64,000 nucleotides of DNA from Crocinitomicaceae bacterium (GCA_016709005.1 JADJEU010000010.1:30170-94169), one strand, 5' to 3'; counted from the first letter of the stretch, positions 35,016-45,477 are shown. Translations and numbers: made by a program. The notes: a model not told the origin generated them from the sequence alone.

Positions 35016-37519
35016 TAACTCCAGGAATTTGTAAACGAGTTGTAGAAGTCAAGTCCAAATTTGAAGTTGAGCTGAACTGACGGCGCGCCGTTATCACGTA
35101 AAACATAGAATGCAGAAACTTTAAAAAGCTGCTTTTTGATTTTGAATTTGCGTTCAATTCCCATGTAAAATTCAAGGTGACTGTAATCCGCATCATCAAT
35201 CATTAATAAACCTCCACCGGCAACCAGTTCAATTTTAGTTTTGTTGATAAGTGGAATTTTATCTGTGATGGCTCCGTTGAAATGGTGAATCACAAAGGCT
35301 TGTAAATAAGGGTGCGCAGTGTGTCTTGTGCTGTCTAAAAGTTGAAGTGATTTAAGAGGATTAGAGAAGAAGAAGAAATCGGATCCTCTGAAAAATTTAT
35401 GTTCGATGAAACGAATATCTGCAATGTTACTTCCTAAAAAACTACCTGCCAGAAAATTCCATTTCATGTTTCCAAATGTTCCAAAAGTAATTTCATCAGA
35501 TGCTCCAAGTTCAAGAAAACTAAAGTTAACATCACTTCCAAAAAGTCCCGGAACACCAATTTTATAATTCAGTTTTAATTCCGGAAATTCTGTTCCAATG
35601 ACTATCTTTTTTCCTTTTTTGATGATGTAGGCTTGCTTGAAACGATAGAGTAATTCCAGTTCAAAAATGGACACAGTGTATGTTTCAAAAGGTTTTGCCT
35701 GAATGTCTGATCCAATATTTTTCATCAAGGAATCAAGCCAGGGCGCTCTTGCTAATTCAGGTACAGCAATACGCGTTGAATAATCATAACTCAGACGACC
35801 GTAAAGACCATTCACAATTTCATAGCGCTGACCAATGGCAAAAAAAGTTTTGCGTACAAAGTTACTCGAGGCCCCTGTGTTTACAATGGATTCATAACTA
35901 TTGACCAAATCGTAAACATCACCACCACTTACTTTTAAACTTCCAAAATGTTTTGGTAAGTAGGTGTATTCAAATCCTACCATACCTTTTAAATCCTGGT
36001 ACTTAAAACCATAATCAATTTCTGCATTTACATTAATTGATTTTCCATTTTCAAATTCTTTCGAATAGTATCCAGCCAATTTATGACGATACGGACCAAA
36101 TCCAAAAAATTGTGGTTGACTGATCAGCGGACTAAAATAAATTTCTCTTGCTTTTTCACGGTTTCTGAATCCAACTCCGTTTAAAAGAAAATCCCAAACG
36201 GTCAGTCGATTATATTCTGCATTAAGGCTGTCAATGTGTTCAAAGCTGCTGAGTTCTTTTTCGATGCTATCTTGTTCATAGATATATCGCAGTTCTTCTG
36301 GTTTTAATTGGATTGGTCGTGCTGAAATCCAATAAAGAGAATCTCTGTCAAAGGCATCGTCACTGAATGACATGACCGAATTTTTATAAAGTTTCTCATC
36401 ATAGCCTTTGTTAAAAAGATAGTTGGAATGTTGCACCCTCGTATTAGCCATCACATAGTCCATCCCATCGTTAATGGTATATGTAAATTCGCGTCGTGTT
36501 GCTACCCAGTTTCCATCGATATTTTCAAAATCCTGAATGATTCTGAATTCTTTGAAATAATCCATTGCTGCGGCATTCACTGAAAGATCCATCGACTTAA
36601 TTACCCATAGACTGTCAATAATAAAAAGTGTTCCTGAAAAAAGTGGACCTTCTTTAAAACGAGGTTCTACTTTGATCTCATAAATTTTTTGTTTGTCCTC
36701 ATAGAAGACTGACTCCAATGTATACTTGTAGTTGACAAATGCATTGACAGCAACTGGAGATACCAATTGTTTGGAGGATATTTTTGGCAGATCAATTAAA
36801 TTCTGATAAGGGTCCACATCACCATCAGCTACTTTTTCAAAAAAGATATACGGGTTATATTCGATGGCTTGATTTGGAACCAGATTATCAGGATTCGCAA
36901 AGTCGACCGAAACCATTACGGTGCTGTTTGCTTTTTCAGCATAATCGTGATGTGCAATGACCTCTTCATGATACGTTGTGTTTTGTTTAAAATGTGTGAC
37001 GGAATACGATTCGATCAGATTCATACGTTGTTTACCAACCGTATCCGTGGCTCCCATAAATGGAAACCGGCTTTCTTTTTCGAGTGATGTTTTGATGTAG
37101 GTGTCGCATTGATAAGTTTCATAAGCACGCCCCAGATTTTTTTTGTTATCAATGACATATCCAATGACTTCTTTGGCTATATCTTTTTTATCTGCATAAA
37201 TTTCTACTGTTCCTAACTCAGTAGATTTTTCGTAGAGAATAGTTTCGTGATAGGTGATTTGATCTTTTACGACAATTGTATCTGAGCGCTTTTCAAAACT
37301 AAGCATGGTGAACGTGAGTACGTATGTGCCTGGAGAAGGAACTTCCAAAAAGTAAAAGCCTTGCGAATTTGCCGGAACACCGTAGGTTGTATTTTCAACT
37401 GCTACGCGAACACCGGGAATCGAAGCTCCGTTTTCATCAACGATTGAACCCTTAATAGCGTATTGACTGAAGGTGTTTACAGCAAGGATAAAGAAAAGGA
37501 AACTAAAAATAAATTTCAT
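35012..37519 (-). CDS. DUF5686 outer-membrane protein with carboxypeptidase-regulatory-like domain
   Basis: An 835-residue outer-membrane protein. After a signal peptide (MKFIFSFLFFILAVNTFS), residues about 20-105 are a CarboxypepD_reg-like beta-sandwich (IKGSIVDENGASIPGVRVAV). The remainder matches the DUF5686 family common in Bacteroidota, and its last third alternates short strands as a beta-barrel would, ending in FKFGLDFYNSFTNSWSY. SusC-type receptors share the N-terminal domain, but no TonB box or plug domain is evident. Possible roles are transport or surface assembly. Confidence 0.85.
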   Translation of the reverse strand: MKFIFSFLFFILAVNTFSQYAIKGSIVDENGASIPGVRVAVENTTYGVPANSQGFYFLEVPSPGTYVLTFTMLSFEKRSDTIVVKDQITYHETILYEKSTELGTVEIYADKKDIAKEVIGYVIDNKKNLGRAYETYQCDTYIKTSLEKESRFPFMGATDTVGKQRMNLIESYSVTHFKQNTTYHEEVIAHHDYAEKANSTVMVSVDFANPDNLVPNQAIEYNPYIFFEKVADGDVDPYQNLIDLPKISSKQLVSPVAVNAFVNYKYTLESVFYEDKQKIYEIKVEPRFKEGPLFSGTLFIIDSLWVIKSMDLSVNAAAMDYFKEFRIIQDFENIDGNWVATRREFTYTINDGMDYVMANTRVQHSNYLFNKGYDEKLYKNSVMSFSDDAFDRDSLYWISARPIQLKPEELRYIYEQDSIEKELSSFEHIDSLNAEYNRLTVWDFLLNGVGFRNREKAREIYFSPLISQPQFFGFGPYRHKLAGYYSKEFENGKSINVNAEIDYGFKYQDLKGMVGFEYTYLPKHFGSLKVSGGDVYDLVNSYESIVNTGASSNFVRKTFFAIGQRYEIVNGLYGRLSYDYSTRIAVPELARAPWLDSLMKNIGSDIQAKPFETYTVSIFELELLYRFKQAYIIKKGKKIVIGTEFPELKLNYKIGVPGLFGSDVNFSFLELGASDEITFGTFGNMKWNFLAGSFLGSNIADIRFIEHKFFRGSDFFFFSNPLKSLQLLDSTRHTAHPYLQAFVIHHFNGAITDKIPLINKTKIELVAGGGLLMIDDADYSHLEFYMGIERKFKIKKQLFKVSAFYVLRDNGAPSVQLNFKFGLDFYNSFTNSWSY

Positions 37520-37594
37520 CGCACAAGTACTTTAAATACAGAGACGATCAATGGTACTTAAAGTTACAGGCAAGAGATAAGTAGATGGAAAAAC

Positions 37595-39502
37595 TTATTC
37601 TTTCCAGTTCAATATCTCGTCAATTGTGCCAGATGAAACAGAGTGATAGTTTGGACGTGCTTTGGCATAAATTTGTTTTGCAAAAGCCAATCCGTCTTCT
37701 GTTTTTGCCAACTCTTCATAAAGCGGCTGCAAATATTTTCTGCGACCGACATTGATCAAAAATGTTTCCATCGGTTTGTTGATTTTATCATAGCCTTTTT
37801 GGATTGAAATCAGATACCATTCAGACATAATTTCTGCATTTCCACAATTACTGAAATTAAATTCTTTGTCAAGCATTTCCATTTTTGATGCATCAGCTTC
37901 GGCAGGTATTTGACGGATAAAATGAATCCATTCATGGGTTGTCCAGTCCTCCTTTTTTACGTTAAGTTCTTTTGATGTCGTGACGGTTGTGATGAGTTTT
38001 GCTTTTTCAGTAACAATATCAAATCGGTCTGAGTCAATTACTATGCAGTTGTCAGGAATTCCTTCACCATGAATCCACTCGTCGGTGTTGAAATCAATTT
38101 TGTTTGGCTCAAGTAAATTTGTATTCAGATAGTCAATGAATATTTCAGTTGTGATAGCCTGAAATGCATAGGTGTCAAAATAGCTTTTCAAAAATGGATC
38201 AAATTTTTCACGACCTACGGCAGCTTCCAATGTTTTTAAAAACAGTGCTCCTTTCACGTAGGCGATAGCTGTCATTCCTTCATCCGGATCACGTCCCTCA
38301 AGATCTAATTTCAGATGGGTATCTTCCGGATGGCTTCCTGAAAGAATATCTTCATTTTCATTAATCAATCCCTGATATTCGATCGAAAGTAACATATCTG
38401 AATATTCTTTGCTGTACACTTTTTCCATAATGCGGTTTTCAATATACACCGTGAAGCCTTCGTTTAGCCAGAAGTCATCCCATGTTGCATTGGTAACCAG
38501 ATTTCCTGACCATGAGTGAGCAAGTTCATGAGCAATTAATGAAACCAGAGAACGGTCTCCGGCAATAATAGTTGGAGTAGCAAAAGTTAATTTTGGATTT
38601 TCCATTCCACCAAAAGGGAATGATGGTGGAAGAACAATGATATCATATCGTCCCCATTTATATTCACCATAAAGTTCTTCGGCAGCAATGACCATTTTCT
38701 CAACATCAACAAATTCAGAAACGCATTTTTGCAGCATGTTGGGTTCTGTGTACACACCTGTTCTTTCTCCCAAAGTGGCAAATGTTAAATCACCCACGGC
38801 TAATGCAATTAAATAAGTTGGAATTGGTTGAGGCATGTCAAAATTGTAAATTCCATCTGCACTTTTTTCGGTTGGATTGTCTGCACTCATTACAGCCATC
38901 AAGTTTTTCGGGGTTTGAATTTTCGCCGAGTAGGTGATTCTTTTAAGCGGGGTATCCTGACAAGGAATCCATGTGCGTGTTAAAACTGCTTGTCCTTGTG
39001 TATAGAGATAAGGGTGTTTTTTACCGGATGTTTGTTGCGGTGTTAACCATTGAAGTGCATTTGAACCCGGATCAGTTTCGTAGTAGATAGTTAGTTTTTT
39101 TGTTTCTGGTTTAATGGTAACGGTTAAAGGTGAACCTAATAATTCATCATCTTCACCAATTGTAAATTCAGTTCCAACAGTATCATCATCTAATGTAATG
39201 TGGCTGATTTTTTCATCATTCATGTCAAAAATCATGGTTGTTGCGCCAGTAAGATTTTCAATATCGTGTGTTACACTTCCTGACAAGATGCTTGTTTCAA
39301 AGTCAACATTCAGGTCTAGATGCAGGTGTTTTGTAAAAACATCATCACTATTGGAATAAGAGTGATCGTCTTGTGGAATAACCAAAGAATCCTGATTTGT
39401 TGAGTCTTTATCTGAGTTTGCTGTATCATTCGATGCATCTGAACCGCATGAAACGAATAAAAGGGCTGAGAATAGCAGACTGAAGCTGAGTAATTTGGTC
39501 AT
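37595..39502 (-). CDS. M1 family aminopeptidase lipoprotein, LTA4H-like
   Basis: A 635-residue zinc aminopeptidase anchored as a lipoprotein (lipobox LFVSCGSD). The active site is complete: the substrate-anchoring GGMENPKLTFATP, the zinc motif HELAHSW and the downstream Glu in FWLNEGFTVYIE. The GGMENP variant and the C-terminal helical-repeat part (from about residue 500) resemble leukotriene-A4 hydrolase/aminopeptidase B. It would trim N-terminal residues from peptides in the periplasm or at the surface. A TATCTTTG -7 element lies on the minus strand at 39533-39540. Confidence 0.93.
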   Translation of the reverse strand: MTKLLSFSLLFSALLFVSCGSDASNDTANSDKDSTNQDSLVIPQDDHSYSNSDDVFTKHLHLDLNVDFETSILSGSVTHDIENLTGATTMIFDMNDEKISHITLDDDTVGTEFTIGEDDELLGSPLTVTIKPETKKLTIYYETDPGSNALQWLTPQQTSGKKHPYLYTQGQAVLTRTWIPCQDTPLKRITYSAKIQTPKNLMAVMSADNPTEKSADGIYNFDMPQPIPTYLIALAVGDLTFATLGERTGVYTEPNMLQKCVSEFVDVEKMVIAAEELYGEYKWGRYDIIVLPPSFPFGGMENPKLTFATPTIIAGDRSLVSLIAHELAHSWSGNLVTNATWDDFWLNEGFTVYIENRIMEKVYSKEYSDMLLSIEYQGLINENEDILSGSHPEDTHLKLDLEGRDPDEGMTAIAYVKGALFLKTLEAAVGREKFDPFLKSYFDTYAFQAITTEIFIDYLNTNLLEPNKIDFNTDEWIHGEGIPDNCIVIDSDRFDIVTEKAKLITTVTTSKELNVKKEDWTTHEWIHFIRQIPAEADASKMEMLDKEFNFSNCGNAEIMSEWYLISIQKGYDKINKPMETFLINVGRRKYLQPLYEELAKTEDGLAFAKQIYAKARPNYHSVSSGTIDEILNWKE

Positions 39503-39540
39503 AAATAGGTTTGTTTAGGTCTGTTGGGGCGTCAAAGATA

Positions 39541-39836
39541 GAAGATAAAAAAGCTTGACCGGAGTATTTTATATCAATGGCTTAATAATGCCGTTAAATA
39601 TTAGTATTTAGCGGATTAATCGTTTAGATAGAATTTAAATTGTTTGAGAATGCTGATTTCAATAGATTTTGTTTAATTTCACGGCCTTGAACTTTTCAGG
39701 CGTTTGCATGAAAATTTAATCAGGGAGGCTGAATAATGACGGAAACTTACCCCAAAAACAGGGACTGTCGTTGTGGGGGTGGCGTTAGAAAGGTTTGACA
39801 GATTGACCAACTATCAAAATACGACCAAAACAAAGT
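39541..39836 (+). other. Long leader of the POT transporter gene with switch-like pairing
   Basis: No gene lies in this gap. Just before the transporter a G+C-richer block can fold in two ways. ACCCC (39749-39753) can pair with GGGGT (39776-39780), enclosing a small hairpin ACAG-GGA-CTGT (39758-39768). Alternatively CTGTC (39765-39769) can pair with GACAG (39797-39801), which breaks that hairpin. No known riboswitch was recognised. Confidence 0.35.
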
Positions 39837-41957
39837 ATGCAAGTTCAGAGTAATTCCGACAAGTTTTTTCAGTCCAAAGTACTAGGGCATCCTGCGGGGC
39901 TTTTTGTATTGTTTTTTACAGAAATGTGGGAGCGGTTCTCGTTCTACGGAATGAGGGTATTGCTGATCAACTTCCTCACCATGGCAATTATTGGCACCAA
40001 TCCCGGATGGGAGTGGGACATTGGGGTTGCAAGTACTTTATTTGCTACTTACGCAGGTTTACTCTATCTGACACCAATTTTGGGAGGAATCATTGCTGAT
40101 AAATTTTTAGGATACCGTATGTCTGTTGCGGTTGGAGCAATTGTCATGACGCTTGGACACGCCTGTATGGCATTAGATACTGAAATCACCTTGTATCTTG
40201 GATTGGCGTTGCTAGTGATTGGTACTGGATTTTTCAAACCAACAATTACATCAATCATTTCTGAAATGTATAAAGATCTCCCTCAAAAGAAAGACGGTGC
40301 TTATACTATTTTCTACATGGGAGTTAACGCTGGAGCCTTCTTTGGAATGATGCTATGCGGATATCTTGCCGAAAAAGTTGGTTGGAGCTGGGGCTTTGGT
40401 CTTGCCGGTGTTTTTATGCTGTTGGGATTAATTCAGTTCTGGTTTGCAAAACCTTTGTTTGGAACGATTGGTGATAAACCGGATAAAAACAAACCCGTAG
40501 CACATGTGGTTGAAACCAGTGCCCCTGAAAAATTAGATCAGACAGGAAATGTAAGTCAGGAAAATACTCGCAGAAATCCTTTTACTCCATTAGATAGTGT
40601 ATTATCTGCAATTTCTGCTTTGTTTGGATTGACATTCTTGTTGGATGGTCCGTTCAGAATTAATGACGTCCCTTTGATTCCAGAGTTTCTGACTTTGAAT
40701 TTTGGTGAAACAATAATCCCTGCTAAAGTTACTTTCATTTTGGTTGGATTATTCATCTTCTTGTTTCTCGTATTCTCTCGCATTTCAAGATATGAAAGGA
40801 TCACCCGCAACAGAATGATCGCTGTAATTATTTTTGCATGCTTTACTATTTTCTTCTGGATGTCATTTGAGCAAGGTGCAAGTTCACTTGTTTATTTTGC
40901 GCGTGATTATACAGATAGATTCCTTGAAGGTGGCGCAGCAACCGCATTTCTAATTATTGACTTATTGCTGACATTTGTTCCGTTAATTATTATCACTTGG
41001 GTATTGGTGCGACTCTGGATTGAAACCAGAAAAGAAATTCTGATGTCCAATGTCACCTTGATATTCTGTTTTATATTGATTTGGGGATTAGGAATCTGGA
41101 AAACAAACCACGATTTGGGAACAAAATCTTACGAAGTTACTTACACCGGATATAAATCTGACACTGAGGTGAACGAAGATGGTTCTCCTGTTTTCTTGCC
41201 TGTGACCGAGGGCATGAACACGGAAGGTTTATTGACAACTACCCGCACCGGAACATTACCTGTAAACGAAGAGTTGAAACCAGGGCAGGATGTTTTAGTG
41301 GCATCCGAAACAGGAACTTTAAGATTGGTTGATGCAGAAAAGGAAAAAATGATCCGTGAGCAATTGGCGGATAATCCTGGCAAAGCATCCACGATAATCA
41401 ATGCACAAGTTGTAAATATTAAAGAGCAAGCAGTTGTAGAAATAACAACATCTTGGTTTAGTATCTTAAATTCATTTTTCATTATTGCGTTTGCATCCAT
41501 CTTCTCAAAAATCTGGGAGAGCAAATACAATCCAAGCGCCGCTGTCAAGTATGGTCTGGGTCTGATCATCATGGCCATTGGTTTTGGAGTGTTGGCTTAT
41601 GGTTCAAACGGCCTTGTTCAAGGCTCAGGTGACGCTTCACGTGTAAGTTTGATGTGGTTGGTATTTGCTTACTTGTTCCATACAATTGGTGAGCTTTGTA
41701 TTTCTCCGGTAGGACTTTCTTATGTGAGTAAACTCGTTCCAGGCAGGATGATTGCGTTTATGTTTGGTATGTGGTATCTCGCAATTGCAATTGGAAATTA
41801 TTCTGCGGCATCGTTGGGTGGAATGATTGAAGAAATTCAGTCTGAATATTCAATGTCCGTATTCTTCCTCATCTTTACTATTATTCCGGCAGGAGCAGGA
41901 TTAATCATTATCTTATTGAATCCAATGATCAAAAAATTAATGCACGGCGTGCGTTAG
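39837..41957 (+). CDS. POT/PTR2 family peptide transporter, long form
   Basis: Proton-coupled importer of di- and tripeptides (MFS superfamily). The 706 residues begin with the family signature ETEMWERFSFYGMR-like segment (FFTEMWERFSFYGMRVLLIN) and contain FFKPTITSIISEMY and YTIFYMGVNAGAFFGMMLCG. A second signature appears late (TIGELCISPVGLSYVSKLVP). It is longer than the usual 450-500 residues because a soluble insert of about 130 residues (roughly 435-560) lies between later helices, a form seen in Bacteroidota. A strong terminator follows. A paralogue is at 62378-63844. Confidence 0.95.
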   Translation: MQVQSNSDKFFQSKVLGHPAGLFVLFFTEMWERFSFYGMRVLLINFLTMAIIGTNPGWEWDIGVASTLFATYAGLLYLTPILGGIIADKFLGYRMSVAVGAIVMTLGHACMALDTEITLYLGLALLVIGTGFFKPTITSIISEMYKDLPQKKDGAYTIFYMGVNAGAFFGMMLCGYLAEKVGWSWGFGLAGVFMLLGLIQFWFAKPLFGTIGDKPDKNKPVAHVVETSAPEKLDQTGNVSQENTRRNPFTPLDSVLSAISALFGLTFLLDGPFRINDVPLIPEFLTLNFGETIIPAKVTFILVGLFIFLFLVFSRISRYERITRNRMIAVIIFACFTIFFWMSFEQGASSLVYFARDYTDRFLEGGAATAFLIIDLLLTFVPLIIITWVLVRLWIETRKEILMSNVTLIFCFILIWGLGIWKTNHDLGTKSYEVTYTGYKSDTEVNEDGSPVFLPVTEGMNTEGLLTTTRTGTLPVNEELKPGQDVLVASETGTLRLVDAEKEKMIREQLADNPGKASTIINAQVVNIKEQAVVEITTSWFSILNSFFIIAFASIFSKIWESKYNPSAAVKYGLGLIIMAIGFGVLAYGSNGLVQGSGDASRVSLMWLVFAYLFHTIGELCISPVGLSYVSKLVPGRMIAFMFGMWYLAIAIGNYSAASLGGMIEEIQSEYSMSVFFLIFTIIPAGAGLIIILLNPMIKKLMHGVR

Positions 41958-41976
41958 TTCATAACTCAAAATTTTA

Positions 41977-42009
41977 AAAAAGGCAGCTGGTTTCAGTTGC
42001 CTTTTTTTA
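41977..42009 (+). terminator. Terminator of the POT transporter gene
   Basis: GGCAGCTG pairs with CAGTTGCC (one G-T pair), flanked by an A run before and a run of seven T after. It lies about 20 bases beyond the stop at 41957. Confidence 0.9.
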
Positions 42010-42106
42010 TGCAGTTATTTAGATTCAACTCAAAGAGCAACTCAGTACAATTCTCTTATTTTGAAATAGGCAATTTCTCAGTGTCGATCTTTGTATGATT
42101 TTATAT

Positions 42107-42313
42107 TCAAGAAGTTTTAGAAAAGCAATCGTCTACTTTTAAATTCTTAAGAGATAAAAAATCTTCGAAATAAGAATCATCGCAAGATATTCGGAATGGA
42201 TGAAAGTACACTCCACCAGCAAGAATGAAAAGAACTAAACGGTGAATGAGTAACACAATCAAGACATGATCACAGGAGTGAATTATTCTTCTGAAAGTAT
42301 TTTTATTGATCAC
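42107..42313 (-). CDS. Possible small membrane-associated protein
   Basis: The only open frame of note in the 42010-42371 gap. It gives up to 68 residues from a GTG at 42313. A hydrophobic stretch (VLIVLLIHRLVLFILAGGVY) is followed by a polar tail with two Cys. There is no ATG start, no recognised family and no promoter, so it may be chance. The rest of the gap shows nothing else. Confidence 0.25.
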   Translation of the reverse strand: MINKNTFRRIIHSCDHVLIVLLIHRLVLFILAGGVYFHPFRISCDDSYFEDFLSLKNLKVDDCFSKTS

Positions 42314-42371
42314 ATCCTGAACAGGTCATTTGTATTTGCCTTAATACGCAGATTGTATATCTCAACAAAAG

Positions 42372-42402
42372 AAAAAAAGGCGCCAACACGTGACGCCTTT
42401 TC
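42372..42402 (-). terminator. Terminator of the T9SS M1 peptidase gene
   Basis: AAAAGGCG and CGCCTTTT form an eight-base stem around an eleven-base loop; a T run follows on the minus strand. It lies about 22 bases past the stop of the peptidase gene. Confidence 0.85.
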
Positions 42403-42423
42403 AAATTTTGTAATTGAATTTTT

Positions 42424-44370
42424 CTACTTCTTCACAAATCTTTTTTGCTCAGTAGATGTTTTAATGAGGTACACGCCTGAAGATAAATTTGAAATATCAA
42501 TGTTGTTTTTTCCTGCCATTAAATTTCCGGTTGCAACAACTTGTCCCATCGAGTTGATCAATTGGTAAAAGTTTGTTTCGGTTGATTCTACAGTAAGTTC
42601 TGTTGTTGCAGGACTTGGATAAACACTTAAGACTGATTCTGATTTTTCGTCAATTCCAACAAGTGAAGTATTTTCTATGATCGTACCGTCAGCATTGATG
42701 ATATAATTGTTTGGATCGATTTCGATATTTACAATCTCACCCGGAGAAAAAAGTGTATGGAACGTGCTGGACCCGTCAATATCTGCTAATCTGTAAATAG
42801 TAGTATTGCCTAAAACATCTGTCAGTGCAATTTCCAGATCATTAGTGAAAAATGGAGTCACTCCCGGCATAGAAGTGATTTGGTTCAATTGAATAAATAC
42901 AGCACTGTTGATTTGATTCCATTCAATGCTGTACGTTGGATAGCCTTGCCCATAATACCATTCATTAAAATAATTTGTGAAATCCATTCCGGAGATATTC
43001 TCCATGATGACTTTTAAATCAGATGCGCGTGCAGTGCTGTCTGCAAAAGTCTGCTGATAGGTTTGAAGAATGTCAAAAAACACCGCATCGTCATTAATTA
43101 AAAATCGCATGGTATGAATGATGGCAGCTCCCTTATTGTAAACTAGTCGTCCGCTGAAAATTGCTCCTGCATCTAATGAATCCAATACCCATACGCTTCC
43201 GCCTGCCGCGCTCATTATATCATCATGTCGGCTCTGCATATCACTAAGTTCATCACCAGGATAAAAATATTCCCACATTAAATGTTCCGTATAAGATGCA
43301 AAGCCTTCATTCAGCCAAATATCTGACCAGCTTGCACAGGTCACATTATCACCAAACCATTGGTGCCCCATTTCATGAACAGTTAATCCATCTTCAAACC
43401 AACCCTGTGTAGTCATTGTCTGATGTTCCATACCGCCACTGATGGGTGCCATGCAATGACCATATTTTTCCTCATGAAAAGGATAGAGTCCGTAAAGGGT
43501 TGAAAAATATTCGATGAAGTCTGCTGTGTTGTCAATCTCACTTTGAAAATAGGGAAGACATGCCGGATTATTATAAACGAAATTCTGAATCATAATTGGA
43601 GCAGGTGTACCAACCGGATTTGCATAAATGGTATAGTCTACATATTCTGCAACGGCAATTGAAATTAAATAATAGTCGATTGGATATCTTGTTTTCCATT
43701 CATACCGATCAAGTCCGCCACCCATATCAGTTACTGCAGTCAGTACACCGTTTGAACCCGCCATGTTTGTCGAAGAAGTGGTGACAAAGGTATATGCAGA
43801 ATCTGCTTTATCATTTAAGGATTGTTTGCATGGGAACCACTCAAACGCTGAGAAAGGCTCACTCAAAGTCCAGGTCACTTCATTGCCCCAGCTTGGCGAA
43901 TTGTCTTGTGTCATACCTGCACCACCTAAAGGATTTGTGAATGGAGTTGGAGGCGTACCGCCGTAGATAATCTTCATAAAAAAAGCATCACCCGTTGTGA
44001 AATTTACAGGAACAATGACAGCAGAACCAACCCGTGTGAATGGCGTTGAGGTAAGTCCGTTCAGCAGGATATCCGTAATTACTAAATCCTCATGCAATTC
44101 AAAAAGAAATGTGTCAAGCACGGCAACTTTGCTTGTTACGTGAATCTCAGTTGAACCTGAAATATCAGTTGAAGTATTTTCAAGAGCGACATCTAAAAAA
44201 TAAAAGTGAACATCATACTCTTCAGTAAGCGCAATGTATTCCAAACTGAGTGTATTTGATCGTTCTGTAAATCCTCTGCTTGATTTGTGGTGTGAACACG
44301 TTAATCCACTTTGTGAAAAGCCGGTGATGAATATAAACAGCGAAGCTAAAAAAGTAAAATATTTTTTCAT
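42424..44370 (-). CDS. M1 family aminopeptidase secreted by T9SS
   Basis: A 648-residue zinc aminopeptidase starting at the ATG at 44370, with a signal peptide (MKKYFTFLASLFIFITGFSQ). The M1 catalytic signature is complete: GGMEHQTMTTQGW, the zinc motif VHEMGHQWFGDN and the downstream Glu in IWLNEGFASYTEH. It ends in a T9SS type A sorting domain (SVYPSPATTELTVES to KRFVKK), so it is exported to the surface or medium, unlike the lipoprotein M1 enzyme at 37595. It would release amino acids from peptides outside the cell. Confidence 0.94.
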   Translation of the reverse strand: MKKYFTFLASLFIFITGFSQSGLTCSHHKSSRGFTERSNTLSLEYIALTEEYDVHFYFLDVALENTSTDISGSTEIHVTSKVAVLDTFLFELHEDLVITDILLNGLTSTPFTRVGSAVIVPVNFTTGDAFFMKIIYGGTPPTPFTNPLGGAGMTQDNSPSWGNEVTWTLSEPFSAFEWFPCKQSLNDKADSAYTFVTTSSTNMAGSNGVLTAVTDMGGGLDRYEWKTRYPIDYYLISIAVAEYVDYTIYANPVGTPAPIMIQNFVYNNPACLPYFQSEIDNTADFIEYFSTLYGLYPFHEEKYGHCMAPISGGMEHQTMTTQGWFEDGLTVHEMGHQWFGDNVTCASWSDIWLNEGFASYTEHLMWEYFYPGDELSDMQSRHDDIMSAAGGSVWVLDSLDAGAIFSGRLVYNKGAAIIHTMRFLINDDAVFFDILQTYQQTFADSTARASDLKVIMENISGMDFTNYFNEWYYGQGYPTYSIEWNQINSAVFIQLNQITSMPGVTPFFTNDLEIALTDVLGNTTIYRLADIDGSSTFHTLFSPGEIVNIEIDPNNYIINADGTIIENTSLVGIDEKSESVLSVYPSPATTELTVESTETNFYQLINSMGQVVATGNLMAGKNNIDISNLSSGVYLIKTSTEQKRFVKK

Positions 44371-44463
44371 GGTTTTAATTTGATGCAATGAATTTAGTGA
44401 ATAGATTTCACTCCTGCATTTAAATACGCATGAAACGGGTGATCTGTTGATTAAACGGTATGT

Positions 44464-45477
44464 TTAGATGAATTGAGATTGTTTTAAGTTTAACCAATCC
44501 AGAATCGAATGGCAGAACATATCTTCAATCATCTCTTTTGGAATGTCACTTTCTTCAATGAATTTTCCAATTTCCAAATCACCCAAAGGAAAAGGATAAT
44601 CAGAACCTAAGCAGACTTTTTTAGAACCCTGAACTTTCAGGATATATTTCAACATATCCAAATCATGCGTGATACAATCCACCCAAAATTTTCCTAGATA
44701 CTCACGTGGATTTCGTTTATTATCAATGGCAACTAAATCAGGTCTGCAATTAAATCCATGCTCTAATCTTCCTATGGTTGGAATAAGTGATCCACCAGCA
44801 TGTGAAAACAGAACACGAAGATTTGGTAAGCGTTCAAACACACCGCCAAATATAAGCGAGGCTGCTGCGCGTGCAGTTTCTGCAGGCATTCCTACCAACC
44901 AGGGAAGCCAATATTTTTCCATACTTTTTTCACCCATCATTTCCCATGGATGAATCATAATGGCCATTCCTAATTTTTCTGCTTCTTCAAAAATTGGAAA
45001 GAATCGCGGATCACTTAAATTGATGTCGTTGACGTTTGAACCAATTTGAATTCCAGGCATGTTTAATTCATTTTTCAGACGTCGTAATTCCTGAATCGCT
45101 AAGTCAGTATCTTGCATGGGAAGCGTTCCCAGGCCCACATAATTTTTTGGATATTTTACCTGAAGATCGGCAATGTGGTCATTTAAAAATGTACTGAGAT
45201 CCATTGTGTCTTGAGGTTTTGCCCAATAGGAGAACATCACTGGAATTGTACACACAACTTGAACTTGTGTGTTGAATTTTGCATAATCAGCTATGCGCAT
45301 TTTTTCATCCCAGCAATTTTCTTCAATGCGACGGAAAAATTTATTTCCTTTCATCATGTCTGCGTAACCGGGTTGATCTGTCTGCTGTAACCAGATAAAA
45401 TCACCGTAGCCAAATTTATTGGTCCAGTTCGGCATTTCATGCGGCAGAATGTGGGTGTGCATGTCAATTTTCAGCAT
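44464..45477 (-). CDS. ACMSD-like amidohydrolase-family decarboxylase
   Basis: A 337-residue member of the amidohydrolase superfamily related to 2-amino-3-carboxymuconate-6-semialdehyde decarboxylase of tryptophan breakdown. Start ATG at 45477 gives MLKIDMHTHILPHEMPNW with the HxH zinc motif. Further ligands lie in IMIHPWEMMG, LFSHAGGSLIPTIGRLEHGF and the Asp in CLGSDYPFPLG. The length matches ACMSD, which I think is the best match. No other kynurenine-pathway gene is in the window, and a related decarboxylase specificity cannot be excluded. Confidence 0.88.
   Translation of the reverse strand: MLKIDMHTHILPHEMPNWTNKFGYGDFIWLQQTDQPGYADMMKGNKFFRRIEENCWDEKMRIADYAKFNTQVQVVCTIPVMFSYWAKPQDTMDLSTFLNDHIADLQVKYPKNYVGLGTLPMQDTDLAIQELRRLKNELNMPGIQIGSNVNDINLSDPRFFPIFEEAEKLGMAIMIHPWEMMGEKSMEKYWLPWLVGMPAETARAAASLIFGGVFERLPNLRVLFSHAGGSLIPTIGRLEHGFNCRPDLVAIDNKRNPREYLGKFWVDCITHDLDMLKYILKVQGSKKVCLGSDYPFPLGDLEIGKFIEESDIPKEMIEDMFCHSILDWLNLKQSQFI

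Noticed and set aside
42266..42568. 100-codon plus-strand frame
   Set aside because: It runs through the M1 peptidase terminator and antisense into its T9SS domain.
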